Positions 19,793-28,975 of a DNA stretch of 64,000 nucleotides are shown in pieces. The DNA comes from Marinomonas rhizomae (GTDB lineage: Bacteria; Pseudomonadota; Gammaproteobacteria; Pseudomonadales; Marinomonadaceae). Position numbers and translations under genes: made by a program. The stretch spans positions 1 through 64,000 of the forward strand of contig NZ_QNSE01000001.1 in the NCBI RefSeq assembly GCF_003315485.1. Direction: 5' to 3'. The notes below the pieces were generated by a model, which worked only from the letters and a program-made list of their open reading frames with translations, ran no database searches and had not been told where the DNA came from. The stretch's first letter is position 1. Each line of letters opens with the position of its first letter.

Positions 19793-20641
19793 ATGTCGAG
19801 TCAATCCATACCTTCTAGTGAGCAAACATCTACTAACATTGTTTTAACAATTGCTGGGTCAGATAGTGGCGGTGGAGCAGGCATTCAAGCCGATATAAAA
19901 GCCATTTCTGCGACCGGAAGTTACGCTTGTTCCGTTATTACCGCGATTACCGCACAAAATACTCTTGGCGTATCCGCCATTTTCCCTATTCCCCTTGAAC
20001 ATGTCGAAAAGCAGCTCGACGCAGTGTTCACGGATTTGAATATTATTGCCGTCAAAGTTGGCATGTTGGCGGATAGCGACACCATTAAATTGGTTGCTGC
20101 GAAACTCAAGCAATACCAACCTGATTTTTTAGTGGTGGACCCTGTTATGGTGGCGACCAGTGGGGACTTATTGTTGCAAGCTTCTGCCATTAGCACGCTG
20201 AAATCTGAGCTTTTGCCTCTTGCTGATTTAATTACACCAAACCTGCCTGAAGCGGCAGCATTGACTGAGTCCCCATTACCAACCGATGACTTAACCATGC
20301 GTGCCATGGTCGATAAATTACGCCAGCTAGAAGTAAAAAACGTATTGCTTAAAGGCGGGCACTTAGAGCAAGCAGAAAATAGCACAGACTTTCTTATTCT
20401 GACCGATCGTATCGAAGAGCTTAGTGCAAAACGCATTCATACTCAAAACACGCATGGCACAGGCTGCACATTGTCGTCGGCAATCGCCTCGTATTTAGCG
20501 CAAGGTAATGACTTGTCGCGCGCGGTTCAGTTAGGCAAAAGCTATATCTCAAAAGCGATTGAGCACGCTGATGAATTAGACATTGGCGCGGGTCACGGTC
20601 CAGTCAATCACTTCTTTCATGGTCATAATAATGTCCGCTAA
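19793..20641 (+). CDS. thiD: Hydroxymethylpyrimidine/phosphomethylpyrimidine kinase
   Basis: A 282-residue ribokinase-fold enzyme that phosphorylates HMP and HMP-P to HMP-PP for thiamine synthesis. Visible motifs are TIAGSDSGGGAGIQADIK (HMP binding, about residues 22-39) and HGTGCTLSSAIA (anion hole and catalytic region, about 222-233). It is the first gene after the TPP riboswitch and overlaps the next gene by 11 bases, so the two are translationally coupled. Confidence 0.96.
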   Translation: MSSQSIPSSEQTSTNIVLTIAGSDSGGGAGIQADIKAISATGSYACSVITAITAQNTLGVSAIFPIPLEHVEKQLDAVFTDLNIIAVKVGMLADSDTIKLVAAKLKQYQPDFLVVDPVMVATSGDLLLQASAISTLKSELLPLADLITPNLPEAAALTESPLPTDDLTMRAMVDKLRQLEVKNVLLKGGHLEQAENSTDFLILTDRIEELSAKRIHTQNTHGTGCTLSSAIASYLAQGNDLSRAVQLGKSYISKAIEHADELDIGAGHGPVNHFFHGHNNVR

Positions 20642-21449
20642 TCGTGCGAATTGTGAGCATCGATTAGCGTCGCTCGCGATCTCTATCGACAATGGCTTAA
20701 TGCAGTACCTTGATAGCCAAGCACCGACTCTACAAGGTATCAATATGCAGATACCAGCGGGGCAGTGGACGTGTATTTTAGGACGAAGTGGTTGCGGAAA
20801 AACGTCTTTATTGCGTCACCTGGCCGGTTTACTCGATCAAAAAGTTGTTTGGTCTGGGAGTTTGCGAATGGATCCTGCTCACGCCGAATTGAAAGACCAA
20901 GTGGCGTACATGGCGCAGCAAGATCTACTGATGCCTTGGTTGTCTGTATTGGACAATGTGTTATTAAGTACTCGTTTTGGTGAGTCTGCCAAGAGTGGTT
21001 TTTTTGTGAAAAATGTTCGTAAGATCCATGCTCAAAAAGAACAGGCGTTGGCATTATTGGAGAAAGTCGGGCTGGTCGATAACGCCAGTCATTTACCTCA
21101 GCAATTGTCTGGTGGCATGCGTCAACGTGTCGCACTGGCAAGAACCCTGATGCAGAACAAACCAGTCGTGTTAATGGATGAACCGTTTTCGGCCTTGGAC
21201 GCGGTAACGCGATATCGCTTACAAAATCTGGCTTGCGCTTTATTACGAGATAAAACCGTAGTCTTAATCACCCATGACCCACAAGAGGCGATTCGCCTCG
21301 CTCATCAAATCTACCTTTTACGAGGCGACCCAAGTACGGCGGAGCTTCTTACTTCGTTAGTGTCTTCGACACCACGTGAATTTGATGCTGCAGGCGCCCA
21401 ACTTCAACAGCGTATTATGGCGCGTTTGGAGTATGACGATGACGAATAA
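20631..21449 (+). CDS. thiZ: ABC transporter ATP-binding protein, thiamine-precursor uptake
   Basis: A 272-residue ABC ATPase with Walker A GRSGCGKTS, signature LSGGMRQRVALAR, Walker B VVLMDEPFSALD and the switch His in LITHDPQEA. It belongs to the nitrate/taurine/pyrimidine group. The start at 20631 overlaps thiD, and the permease gene overlaps its 3' end. It powers uptake of a pyrimidine precursor (HMP or formyl-aminopyrimidine); the substrate is inferred from the thi operon and riboswitch. Confidence 0.92.
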   Translation: MSANRANCEHRLASLAISIDNGLMQYLDSQAPTLQGINMQIPAGQWTCILGRSGCGKTSLLRHLAGLLDQKVVWSGSLRMDPAHAELKDQVAYMAQQDLLMPWLSVLDNVLLSTRFGESAKSGFFVKNVRKIHAQKEQALALLEKVGLVDNASHLPQQLSGGMRQRVALARTLMQNKPVVLMDEPFSALDAVTRYRLQNLACALLRDKTVVLITHDPQEAIRLAHQIYLLRGDPSTAELLTSLVSSTPREFDAAGAQLQQRIMARLEYDDDE

Positions 21450-22197
21450 GATGAGGTGTAAATCCCTTTTCAAAGTCGCTGTGACGCTCTGCGTGATTTT
21501 GGGATTATGGCAAGTTGTGGTTATGGTTTTTGCCTTGCCGAGCTTCATTTTGCCCGCACCGTTAGAGGTATTTGAAAAGCTTGTCCAGCGACGAGACGTG
21601 CTTTTAAAACACACATTAGTAACCGGCGCTGAAATCCTTCTTGGCTTGTTATTGGGCCTGTGTATGGGCTTGTTCTTTGCTTTGCAGATGTTGTTGTTTA
21701 AGCCGTTAAAGCGCTGGCTATTGCCTATCTTAATTGCGAGCCAAGCGATTCCCGTTTTTGCCATCGCGCCAGTTTTAATGATTTGGCTGGGTTATGGTAT
21801 CGCTTCCAAAATCGTCATGGCGGCGATCATTATTTTCTTTCCTGTCACAACCTGCTGTTACGACGGTTTGCGCAATACACCGTCGGGCTATCTCGACCTT
21901 GTCAAAACCATGGGGGCAAGTAAGTGGCAGAGGCTTCGTCATATTCAATTTCCAGCGTCGTTGCCTACACTGGCGTCGGGTATTCGGGTCGCTGTGGTGA
22001 TCGCTCCGATTGGTGCAGTGGCAGGAGAATGGGTGGGTTCCAGTGAAGGTTTGGGCTATCTGATGTTGCAGGCCAACGCGCGGATGATGATAGATGAAAT
22101 GTTTGCTGCCTTGTTCATTTTGTCTGTGTTCTCTCTTGCCTTGTATTTTATTACCGATAAGTTACTTAAAAAAATTATCCCGTGGGGTGTTTTATAA
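21439..22197 (+). CDS. thiX: ABC transporter permease, thiamine-precursor uptake
   Basis: About 252 residues with six hydrophobic helices and a BPD_transp_1 core. The cytoplasmic coupling loop GLRNTPSGYLDLVKTMGASK is characteristic of the SsuC/TauC/ThiX group. ATG at 21439 lies seven bases after a GGAG; an ATG at 21433 is also possible. It overlaps thiZ and is followed by the binding protein 35 bases on. It forms the membrane channel of the ThiXYZ importer. Confidence 0.9.
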   Translation: MTNKMRCKSLFKVAVTLCVILGLWQVVVMVFALPSFILPAPLEVFEKLVQRRDVLLKHTLVTGAEILLGLLLGLCMGLFFALQMLLFKPLKRWLLPILIASQAIPVFAIAPVLMIWLGYGIASKIVMAAIIIFFPVTTCCYDGLRNTPSGYLDLVKTMGASKWQRLRHIQFPASLPTLASGIRVAVVIAPIGAVAGEWVGSSEGLGYLMLQANARMMIDEMFAALFILSVFSLALYFITDKLLKKIIPWGVL

Positions 22198-22232
22198 AAC
22201 GCTCTTTATAAGAATTAATAAAAGGAAAACCA

Positions 22233-23180
22233 ATGAACACGAAAATATTATTAAGCACTGTCGTGCTTGCTGCGTCCTTGTTGTCTACTTCTGTGCAGGC
22301 CGAGGAACAAAAACTTACTCTGATGTTGGATTGGTTTGTAAATCCGAATCACGGCCCGATTGTGATTGCCAAACAGCATGGCTATTTTAAAGCACAAGGT
22401 CTAGACGTGGCGATTCAAGAACCGTCTGATCCAAGTACACCTGCGAAATTAGTGGCCGCAGGTAACGTCGATTTAGCTGTGTCGTATCAGCCGAATTTAA
22501 CCATGGACGTGGCCGCTGGTTTACCGCTTATTCGTGCCGCCACCTTGATTGCGACTCCTCTGAATACTTTGACCGTGTTGGACAATAAAAAAATCAACGG
22601 CATTGCGGATTTGAAAGGCAAAAAAATCGGAATTTCTGTAGCGGGCAATGAAGAAGCCATTGTTGGTACCATGCTGAAAACACACGGTGTGAAATACGAA
22701 GACGTGCAGATTATTAATGTTGGCTGGGCGCTGTCGTCGTCTCTTGCATCAGGAAAAGTAGATGCGACATGGGGCGGTTTTCGTAACTTTGAATCGAATC
22801 AGCTCGCTTTGGAAGGCATAGACGCAAAAGCCTTTTTCCCAGAAGAACACGGCGTGCCTGTGTATGACGAGCTGGTGGTTGTTGCCAATGCTAATAGCTA
22901 CGACAAATCCGCGATTCAAGGCTTTAACAAAGCCATAGAGCAAGCGACGATTTACATTATCAATCATCCGCAAGATTCTTGGAGTGAGTTTGTTGCCTAC
23001 GCGCCAGATACGTTAAACAACGAACTCAACGAGTTGGCTTGGAAAGCAACCCTAACGCGATTTGCCTTGCGTCCCTCTGCGGTTGATTTGAAACGTTATG
23101 ACGATTATGCCCAGTTCATGCATGAGCAAAACATTATCGACACCTTACCGAAAGCGCAAGACTACGTGCCGAGCTTTTAA
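22233..23180 (+). CDS. thiY: Periplasmic pyrimidine-precursor binding protein (NMT1/THI5-like)
   Basis: A 315-residue protein with a Sec signal peptide (cleavage likely at VQA-EE, after residue 23) and an NMT1/THI5-like binding fold. Family segments are LDWFVNPNHGPIVIAKQHGYF and PLNTLTVLDNKKI. It delivers HMP or N-formyl-aminopyrimidine to ThiXZ. A ribosome site (AAAGG) lies nine bases upstream. Its place between thiX and thiM in a TPP-controlled operon supports the assignment; the exact ligand is not resolved. Confidence 0.93.
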   Translation: MNTKILLSTVVLAASLLSTSVQAEEQKLTLMLDWFVNPNHGPIVIAKQHGYFKAQGLDVAIQEPSDPSTPAKLVAAGNVDLAVSYQPNLTMDVAAGLPLIRAATLIATPLNTLTVLDNKKINGIADLKGKKIGISVAGNEEAIVGTMLKTHGVKYEDVQIINVGWALSSSLASGKVDATWGGFRNFESNQLALEGIDAKAFFPEEHGVPVYDELVVVANANSYDKSAIQGFNKAIEQATIYIINHPQDSWSEFVAYAPDTLNNELNELAWKATLTRFALRPSAVDLKRYDDYAQFMHEQNIIDTLPKAQDYVPSF

Positions 23181-23228
23181 TAAACCACTGGCGATCTTGT
23201 TATTCACTTAATAATAAAAGGTAAAAAC

Positions 23229-24020
23229 ATGAATATTGATACCATTATTAGCGCACTTCACGCTGTGCGTGAGCAGAAACCGCTGGTGGTAAATATCACC
23301 AATTACGTGGTCATGAATAATACTGCCAATGCTCTGCTTGCCATTGGCGCGTCTCCCATCATGGCGCATTCTCGTGAAGAAATGGACGAAATGATGTCTT
23401 TTTCTGGCGCCTTGGTGATTAACATAGGCACCCTAGACAGTGTTTGGATTCCACGTATGTTCGCGGCGGTAGAGCATGCGAATCACCATAATAAAATGGT
23501 TGTGCTTGATCCGGTGGGATGCGGCGCCAGTGCATTACGTACACAAACGTCTCGACAGATTGCCGAAGCCGCGAACAAATTGATTATTCGTGGCAATGCG
23601 TCCGAGATTATCGCCTTAGCGGGAGAACAAGGAAGCAGCAAGGGCGTGGATGCGATGGACAGCAGTGATGCCGCCGTCGGTGCTGCTCAGTACCTAGCGA
23701 AAACCTATCAATGCAATGTGGTTGTGTCGGGAGAGACAGACTTTATCATTACCGCAGACCGCAAGGTTAAGCTGAATAACGGGCATGCTATGATGCCTCT
23801 CGTCACAGGAATGGGGTGTTCATTGAGCGCATTGACTGGCGCGTTTGCGGCGGTTGGTGAAGAAACTGGCTTGGCTGCGACGGTGGTGTTTGGTGTGGCG
23901 GGGGAGATCGCTGCAGAGCAGTCTAAAGGGCCTGGCAGCTTACAGCTTAATCTGTTGGACGCTTTGTATTTGTTGGACGACGCCACGCTTATTAGCCGTT
24001 TAAAAATGACTACATGCTGA
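23229..24020 (+). CDS. thiM: Hydroxyethylthiazole kinase
   Basis: A 263-residue ribokinase-like enzyme that phosphorylates thiazole alcohol for salvage. Conserved regions are [39 protein letters not shown] and the catalytic-Cys loop [13 protein letters not shown]. It is eight bases upstream of thiE in the riboswitch-controlled operon. Its presence shows the operon is for salvage rather than de novo thiazole synthesis. Confidence 0.96.
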   Translation: MNIDTIISALHAVREQKPLVVNITNYVVMNNTANALLAIGASPIMAHSREEMDEMMSFSGALVINIGTLDSVWIPRMFAAVEHANHHNKMVVLDPVGCGASALRTQTSRQIAEAANKLIIRGNASEIIALAGEQGSSKGVDAMDSSDAAVGAAQYLAKTYQCNVVVSGETDFIITADRKVKLNNGHAMMPLVTGMGCSLSALTGAFAAVGEETGLAATVVFGVAGEIAAEQSKGPGSLQLNLLDALYLLDDATLISRLKMTTC

Positions 24021-24027
24021 GGTTGGT

Positions 24028-24675
24028 ATGAACCCATTTCGTTTGTATTTAGTCACCGATGATCAGCAAGACCTAGAAACACTAAAAAGCGTCGTAACGG
24101 AAGCCGTCGCGGGTGGCGTAACCATGGTGCAGATTCGGGAAAAACACGGTGATGTGCGTGCTTTTATTGAACGAGCACAAGCGGTTAAAGCAATTCTACA
24201 GGGCACTGGTGTGCCCTTGATTATCAATGACAGAGTTGATGTCGCCTTAGCGGTGGATGCGGATGGGGTGCATCTTGGTCAATCCGATATGCCGGCCGAA
24301 ACCGCTCGTTGCTTGATCGGCAAAGGGAAATTGCTCGGCCTTTCTGTTGAAAATGAGCAGCAGCTTATGGAAGCGGAAGCGCTGCCGGTGGACTATGTGG
24401 GCTTAAGTGCGATTTTTGCTACGCCAACTAAAAGTGACACAAAAAAAGAGTGGGGGATCGAAGGTTTACGCCGTGCTGTAGTGCAAAGCTCTTTTCCTAT
24501 TGTGGCAATCGGTGGCATTAATGCGTCTAACCTGGACGATATTATTACCACAAGCGTTGAGGGCATCGCACTTGTTTCTGCGATTTGTCATGCGCCAAGC
24601 CCTAAGCAAGCAGCTAGAGAATTATTACAACAAATTGAAGAAGTTCATTCGCATAAAGATGAAGAGCAAGTATAG
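24028..24675 (+). CDS. thiE: Thiamine phosphate synthase
   Basis: A 215-residue TIM-barrel enzyme joining HMP-PP and thiazole phosphate to thiamine phosphate. Motifs include MVQIREKHGD, LIINDRVDVALAVDADGVHL, GQSDMP, ATPTKSDT and VAIGGINASN. It is the last gene of the operon. No thiC, thiG or thiL lies in the window; kinase activity to TPP must come from elsewhere. Confidence 0.96.
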   Translation: MNPFRLYLVTDDQQDLETLKSVVTEAVAGGVTMVQIREKHGDVRAFIERAQAVKAILQGTGVPLIINDRVDVALAVDADGVHLGQSDMPAETARCLIGKGKLLGLSVENEQQLMEAEALPVDYVGLSAIFATPTKSDTKKEWGIEGLRRAVVQSSFPIVAIGGINASNLDDIITTSVEGIALVSAICHAPSPKQAARELLQQIEEVHSHKDEEQV

Positions 24676-24761
24676 ACACTCGACTTACTTACTCGACGTC
24701 ATATTTTTGTCTTACTAGAGTGTTATAAAAAGAGAAAAGTAAAATAGTATGTGGACGGTAT

Positions 24762-25916
24762 ATGAGCTACCTATTTATTTCTCGTAAAAATGTGCACTCT
24801 CGTTATTACAAAATGATTATAAAACGACTGAATTTGGATGCTCAGCTATATATTATGGGGTTGCCTAAGCTATCGTCTTTACTTTATTTGAGACAAGCTT
24901 GTAGGGTGGACTTCAGAGACATTTGTCATGAGCAGTTACTGCGCAAAAGAGCGTATAACCCTATTTGGAATCATGGTCCGCTAAGCCGTTTATATAGCTT
25001 GGTTCTTACGTGTATTGAAAGGTTGAGGTACGCAAAGTACCTTGCCGTATTAAAACAGAAAAAGCCTGATTATGTGGTTGTGTGGAATGGTCGAAAACTC
25101 CCGAACAGTACTATAGTGATGGCGGCAAAATCGTTAGATATTAAACTGTTTTATTTTGAAAATGGTTTGTTACCTAAGACTGTTTCGTTAGATCCAAAAG
25201 GGGTCAACTTTGCATCGTCATTGAGTAGCGATCCGAACTTCTATTTGTCGTTTGATCCGAAAAATGACTGTGTTTTCTCAGCCCCAGAGATTGTGCCGCG
25301 AAGTAATATACGACAGCGTCAAAAATTTGCTCCTATTGCGTTACCGAAACGCTTTATTTTTGTTCCTTTTCAAGTGCCTCATGATACGCAAATCGTTTGT
25401 TATTCTTCTTGGATTGATTCCATGGAAAGGTTTTATGATGAGGTAATACAAGCCGTCAAAACATTACACGACCCCTCATTAAAAGTGGTTTTTAAAGAGC
25501 ACCCTTCATGGCATAAACACTACACATCCTTATATGAAAAAGATGATATTGCGCTGTTTGCAAATGGAAATGCCACGACTGAGTTGATTGAAAAAGCAGA
25601 AGTAATATTGACGATTAACTCGACTGTCGGTATGGAGTCTTTATTGCTTAATAAAGCAGTTATTACCCTAGGTGATGCTTGCTACAACATAGAGGGGCTT
25701 GTGTTGCACGCTAATAACCGACAACAGCTTAGCAATTGTTTGAACGAAGTTTATCAAGGTTGGAAAATGAATCCTTTATTACGCGATAAGTTTTTTTCAT
25801 TTCTGAAAAATGTTTATTGTGTGCCTCGTGTAACAAAAGACGACGATGAGCATATCCTCGCGGTAAAACAGCGTTTGACCGAAACAGATGAATTTTCTAA
25901 TTTTGAGAGGTGTTAG
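24762..25916 (+). CDS. Capsule-polysaccharide-synthesis-like protein (KpsC/KpsS/LipB group)
   Basis: A 384-residue soluble protein resembling the Capsule_synth family of Kdo-transferring or glycosyltransferase-like proteins. The motif YFENGLLPKTVSLDPKGVN (about residues 131-150) and the later FKEHPSW, then TINSTVGMESLLLNKAVITLG, match the expected nucleotide-sugar-binding half. No other capsule or lipid A genes adjoin it, so it is an orphan; GC also looks lower than in the thi operon. A role in surface glycan assembly is inferred from family only. Confidence 0.8.
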   Translation: MSYLFISRKNVHSRYYKMIIKRLNLDAQLYIMGLPKLSSLLYLRQACRVDFRDICHEQLLRKRAYNPIWNHGPLSRLYSLVLTCIERLRYAKYLAVLKQKKPDYVVVWNGRKLPNSTIVMAAKSLDIKLFYFENGLLPKTVSLDPKGVNFASSLSSDPNFYLSFDPKNDCVFSAPEIVPRSNIRQRQKFAPIALPKRFIFVPFQVPHDTQIVCYSSWIDSMERFYDEVIQAVKTLHDPSLKVVFKEHPSWHKHYTSLYEKDDIALFANGNATTELIEKAEVILTINSTVGMESLLLNKAVITLGDACYNIEGLVLHANNRQQLSNCLNEVYQGWKMNPLLRDKFFSFLKNVYCVPRVTKDDDEHILAVKQRLTETDEFSNFERC

Positions 25917-26094
25917 CTTTCTGCTGTGAATAGGGCAAACTATTTATAATTCTAGGCTAAGTGGCGTGCTTATTTAATCTGTATGGTGGAAACGTAATAA
26001 AGGCTGTCATAACGGGTCTATAAAAACTACCATAGCCCTTTTATTAGATTCTATAATCTAGTAACACAATCGAATGCTTAAAACAGAGTGGAAA

Positions 26095-26514
26095 ATGAAC
26101 ACCAAAATATACAAAGAAGTGCTTTATCTAGCCAAAGAACTCATGACCTGCGCCAACAAGAAAGACCAAGCGGGTTTTGATGCCTATTATGCGGAATTGA
26201 AAGCTATCTGTGATGACAACGACGGCACAGATAAAGATCACCCAGTACAGTGGGAAACCCTAGGCGACTTTACTGATGACTTAGAACAAGCGATTACTAT
26301 CTATGACAAAGCCTTAGCAAAAGCCGCCGCTATAAACTCCAAAGATTACCTTTCTTCCATCGGCTTTTCTGCTGCCCAGCTTAAAATAGAACTTGGCGAT
26401 AACGCTGGTGCCATTGAATACCTAGAACAAGCTAAAATCCACAGCAACAAAATCATCGATAAAGAGCTAAAAGCAGAGATTCACGACGTACTGTTTGACC
26501 TGAAAAAAGCCTAA
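26095..26514 (+). CDS. Small TPR-like protein of unknown function
   Basis: A 139-residue soluble, mostly helical acidic protein. Residues from about 55 onward look like degenerate tetratricopeptide repeats (DDLEQAITIYDKALAKA; AGAIEYLEQAKIHS). No signal peptide or membrane segment is seen. ATG at 26095 is preferred over an upstream start that would add seven residues. It lies 18 bases before the exonuclease gene, so the two may be cotranscribed. Function is unknown; TPR folds usually bind other proteins. Confidence 0.7.
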   Translation: MNTKIYKEVLYLAKELMTCANKKDQAGFDAYYAELKAICDDNDGTDKDHPVQWETLGDFTDDLEQAITIYDKALAKAAAINSKDYLSSIGFSAAQLKIELGDNAGAIEYLEQAKIHSNKIIDKELKAEIHDVLFDLKKA

Positions 26515-26532
26515 AGAAACAAGAGATATAGA

Positions 26533-27120
26533 ATGGAACGTCCGACCAAGGAACAGATCCGCGCATTACCTTTGTATATTGGCCTTGATCTTTCCAATAT
26601 CGTCATCATTGAAAACGAAATTGATGCCGCACAAGCCATTACAGCACTCGAAAACGAAACGTCTATTGGGTTCGACACCGAAAGCAAACCGATTTTCCAA
26701 AAAGGCCAAGTCAGCCCAGGTCCATCGCTCATTCAACTGGCGATCGAATCAAAGGCGTTTCTGTTCCCTGTACGATTTCCTTGTGCTGTGGCGGCAGCGA
26801 AGGAAATACTAGAGAACCCAAAGATTAAAAAAATTGGCTTTGGCATCAAAGACGACAACAAAGAACTGCGTAATAAACTCAACATCGACATCACCAATAC
26901 GCAAGACTTGTCCGTTACCTTAAAGCAACTTGCTGGAGAGAAAAATAGCATCGGTGCCCGTGCCGCCGTCGCCATGGTACTGGGAAAACGCCTTGGTAAA
27001 GGCGCCCAAAAATCCAACTGGGGTGCGTATCCACTGAAAGAAAACCAGATTCTTTATGCAGCGAATGACGCGCATTCTGCTATTTGTGTGGAGAGGGCAT
27101 TGGCTTCATCTAGGCCTTAG
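26533..27120 (+). CDS. DEDDy 3'-5' exonuclease domain protein (RNase D-like)
   Basis: A 195-residue single-domain nuclease of the DnaQ/RNase D fold. The three exonuclease motifs are visible: GFDTESKP (motif I, Asp-x-Glu), IGFGIKDDNKEL (motif II Asp) and YAANDAHSAI (motif III, Tyr-xxx-Asp). It has no HRDC domain, unlike full-length RNase D. Substrate, DNA or RNA, cannot be told. It follows the TPR-like gene closely and is followed by a hairpin that is also part of a dispersed repeat. Confidence 0.87.
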   Translation: MERPTKEQIRALPLYIGLDLSNIVIIENEIDAAQAITALENETSIGFDTESKPIFQKGQVSPGPSLIQLAIESKAFLFPVRFPCAVAAAKEILENPKIKKIGFGIKDDNKELRNKLNIDITNTQDLSVTLKQLAGEKNSIGARAAVAMVLGKRLGKGAQKSNWGAYPLKENQILYAANDAHSAICVERALASSRP

Positions 27121-27157
27121 CGTCTTCCCCTTTTCAAGGAGAAGACGGGAGATGAGG
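27121..27157 (-). repeat. Dispersed intergenic hairpin repeat, copy A
   Basis: CGTCTTC...CCTT and AAGG...GAAGACG form a nested hairpin immediately after the exonuclease stop. Read on the minus strand the whole segment aligns with 33701-33745, differing mainly by a short insertion. It may double as a terminator though no T run follows. This suggests a mobile or REP-like element family. Confidence 0.6.
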
Positions 27158-27247
27158 TTGTTGGTTCTTTTCAAATGCTTTGTATTCCTAAAAAATTCCA
27201 GTTATTACGATGTTTTAGTCCTTGGAATACTCGCACGATATCAGACT

Positions 27248-27898
27248 TTATTTTTTAATAAGCGGTGCGTAGGGGCCATTTAATAACCCCTTGTTTTGGT
27301 TGTAGATTGCAATGTTATTTGCCGTTCTTGCAACAGTTGGTGTTTGATCTGAAATAGAGTTCATTATTTGTGATGCAACTGCACTTACAAGGCTGCCGAT
27401 TAGACCACCATTATTAGAGTTGGAGCTTTGGATTGCATAAGCACTTGCGTCCCATAAGAGAGTACCTGTTTTTCCATCAACTAATCTCATTGATACGTTA
27501 ACGACAGTGTCAGAGGAAAGTACATTAAATTTTTGCCCCCAGTCATTGATTTCTACATATAAAACGGCATCAGCGCCGATATGTTCATACAATTTATCAA
27601 GAGGAACTGAGTTCATTTCTTCCGGTGTTGGTAATCCATTTTCTTTCATGAAGGTATCAATGACAGCCACCGGGAATACGTAATAACCTTTTTCGCCTAA
27701 TGGTCTGCTTATTGTAGATAGGTAAACATAGGGGGCATTCACTTCTACAGAATTGTTTTTAGGGGGAATAACCAAGATGGATCTAGGTTCAGATGCCAAT
27801 AGAGCATCATAGTTATAAGGTTGTGGCGTTGCACACCCTGTAATGAAAAGAGCCAATGAGAGTGTAAACAATAAAAATATTTTTTTAGGCATTAGCAT
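27248..27898 (-). CDS. DUF799/GNA1162-family lipoprotein
   Basis: A 216-residue outer-membrane lipoprotein: signal sequence with lipobox ITGC (Cys near residue 22), then a domain similar to DUF799 proteins such as neisserial GNA1162. Conserved pieces are SILVIPPKNNSVEVNAPY and GADAVLYVEINDWGQKF. It is the last of three overlapping lipoprotein genes; its ATG shares a TAATG junction with the upstream stop. The trio probably forms one envelope complex; a secretion or channel-assembly role is inference from the CsgG partner. Confidence 0.88.
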   Translation of the reverse strand: MLMPKKIFLLFTLSLALFITGCATPQPYNYDALLASEPRSILVIPPKNNSVEVNAPYVYLSTISRPLGEKGYYVFPVAVIDTFMKENGLPTPEEMNSVPLDKLYEHIGADAVLYVEINDWGQKFNVLSSDTVVNVSMRLVDGKTGTLLWDASAYAIQSSNSNNGGLIGSLVSAVASQIMNSISDQTPTVARTANNIAIYNQNKGLLNGPYAPLIKK

Positions 27899-28281
27899 TA
27901 ATTCGTTCCTTCTAATCGGCTCATCATTCCATCTATAAGTATCGAAGACTCAGGGAATAGGGCTTTTTCAGTCATAAACTCTGATTTAGATTGAGCCACA
28001 TTTCCTTCTAAAGCATACATATACCCAAGATGAGCATGAATGCCAGGTGCCACGGGGATATTTTGCGCTTCTGCTTTTTGAATATCAGTTACTAAGGTCG
28101 AAATTTGAGTGGTTGAATCAGCACTACCGGGCTCAATGTACATCCCATATAGCATGTTTTCGTATTCTCCCCAGTAGAAAGTGCTTTTTTTAGTGGCACA
28201 ACCACTCAAGATAAACAGCGAAAAAAGTACTATTGCGAAAGATACTTTATTAGAGTGTTTGATGTTTTTATTACTGCTCAT
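27898..28281 (-). CDS. DUF4810-type small lipoprotein
   Basis: A 127-residue lipoprotein with lipobox LSGC (Cys near residue 28). The mature part (YWGEYENMLYGMYIEPGS, then PVAPGIHAHLGYMYALEGN) matches the DUF4810 family, which has a TPR-like character. It lies between the CsgG-like and DUF799 genes and overlaps both by one to eleven bases, so all three are cotranslated. A periplasmic adaptor role within a three-protein complex is likely but unproven. Confidence 0.87.
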   Translation of the reverse strand: MSSNKNIKHSNKVSFAIVLFSLFILSGCATKKSTFYWGEYENMLYGMYIEPGSADSTTQISTLVTDIQKAEAQNIPVAPGIHAHLGYMYALEGNVAQSKSEFMTEKALFPESSILIDGMMSRLEGTN

Positions 28282-28975
28282 TTGATAGCACCACCCATGT
28301 GCCGTTCTCTAGATCACGTACAATATTATTTACTGCTTCTGTTATAGCGAAGTTTAGTACTTTCCCGTTTAGTGTTGCATCGTAACTAGCCGTTGATCCA
28401 AAGCCTACTACTTCGCGATTACTGAGTTCATATTCGCCAGCGGCTTGAGTTGAATAAACAATCTCTCCATTCACAACATCGACAATGTTAATGCTGACTT
28501 TTGCATAGGCAGTTTGAGTTTTAGCAGATCCAAGGATTCCAAAAAGCTGTTTATCCCCAGTTACTTTTCGCCCAAATTCTGTGACATCACCGGTAATTGT
28601 ATATCTAGCACCTGTTAAATTCTGCTTTACGCCATTCAGTTCAGCTTCGCGTTTTAAAACTTCTAAATTCTCTCTGTCTACTACTTTAAATCGATTAGTT
28701 TGTTGAAGATGAGTCTTAAGAATGGTTTTAGATTGGTTACCTAGTTTGTCAGTGCCTGATGAAAAAAGGCCTTGCATGTATGAAGAGCGGTTTTGGAAGT
28801 TGCCAACAACCAACGTTGTTTTTATTCCTTTGTAATCAGTGTTATAGCTTTTTACTGTCTCCGACTCGACTGCACGATGAGACTGGTTTACCGAACATCC
28901 AACTAGAGTTAAAGCTGTTGCTATAGATATACAGGCCACAGCATTTTTTAAAGGGCGAGAGAAAAGGGCTGTCAT
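28271..28975 (-). CDS. CsgG/HfaB-family outer-membrane lipoprotein
   Basis: About 234 residues. The signal peptide ends in the lipobox LVGC; the mature part has the CsgG core (LVVGNFQNRSSY, then FKVVDRENLEVLKREAELNG, then GDVTEFGRK). CsgG relatives form oligomeric outer-membrane pores or anchors. ATG at 28975 follows GGAG with a six-base spacer and gives a normal signal peptide. It heads the trio CsgG-like, DUF4810 and DUF799, an arrangement kept in several gammaproteobacteria. No curli genes are nearby, so curli secretion is not implied. Confidence 0.87.
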   Translation of the reverse strand: MTALFSRPLKNAVACISIATALTLVGCSVNQSHRAVESETVKSYNTDYKGIKTTLVVGNFQNRSSYMQGLFSSGTDKLGNQSKTILKTHLQQTNRFKVVDRENLEVLKREAELNGVKQNLTGARYTITGDVTEFGRKVTGDKQLFGILGSAKTQTAYAKVSINIVDVVNGEIVYSTQAAGEYELSNREVVGFGSTASYDATLNGKVLNFAITEAVNNIVRDLENGTWVVLSNEQ

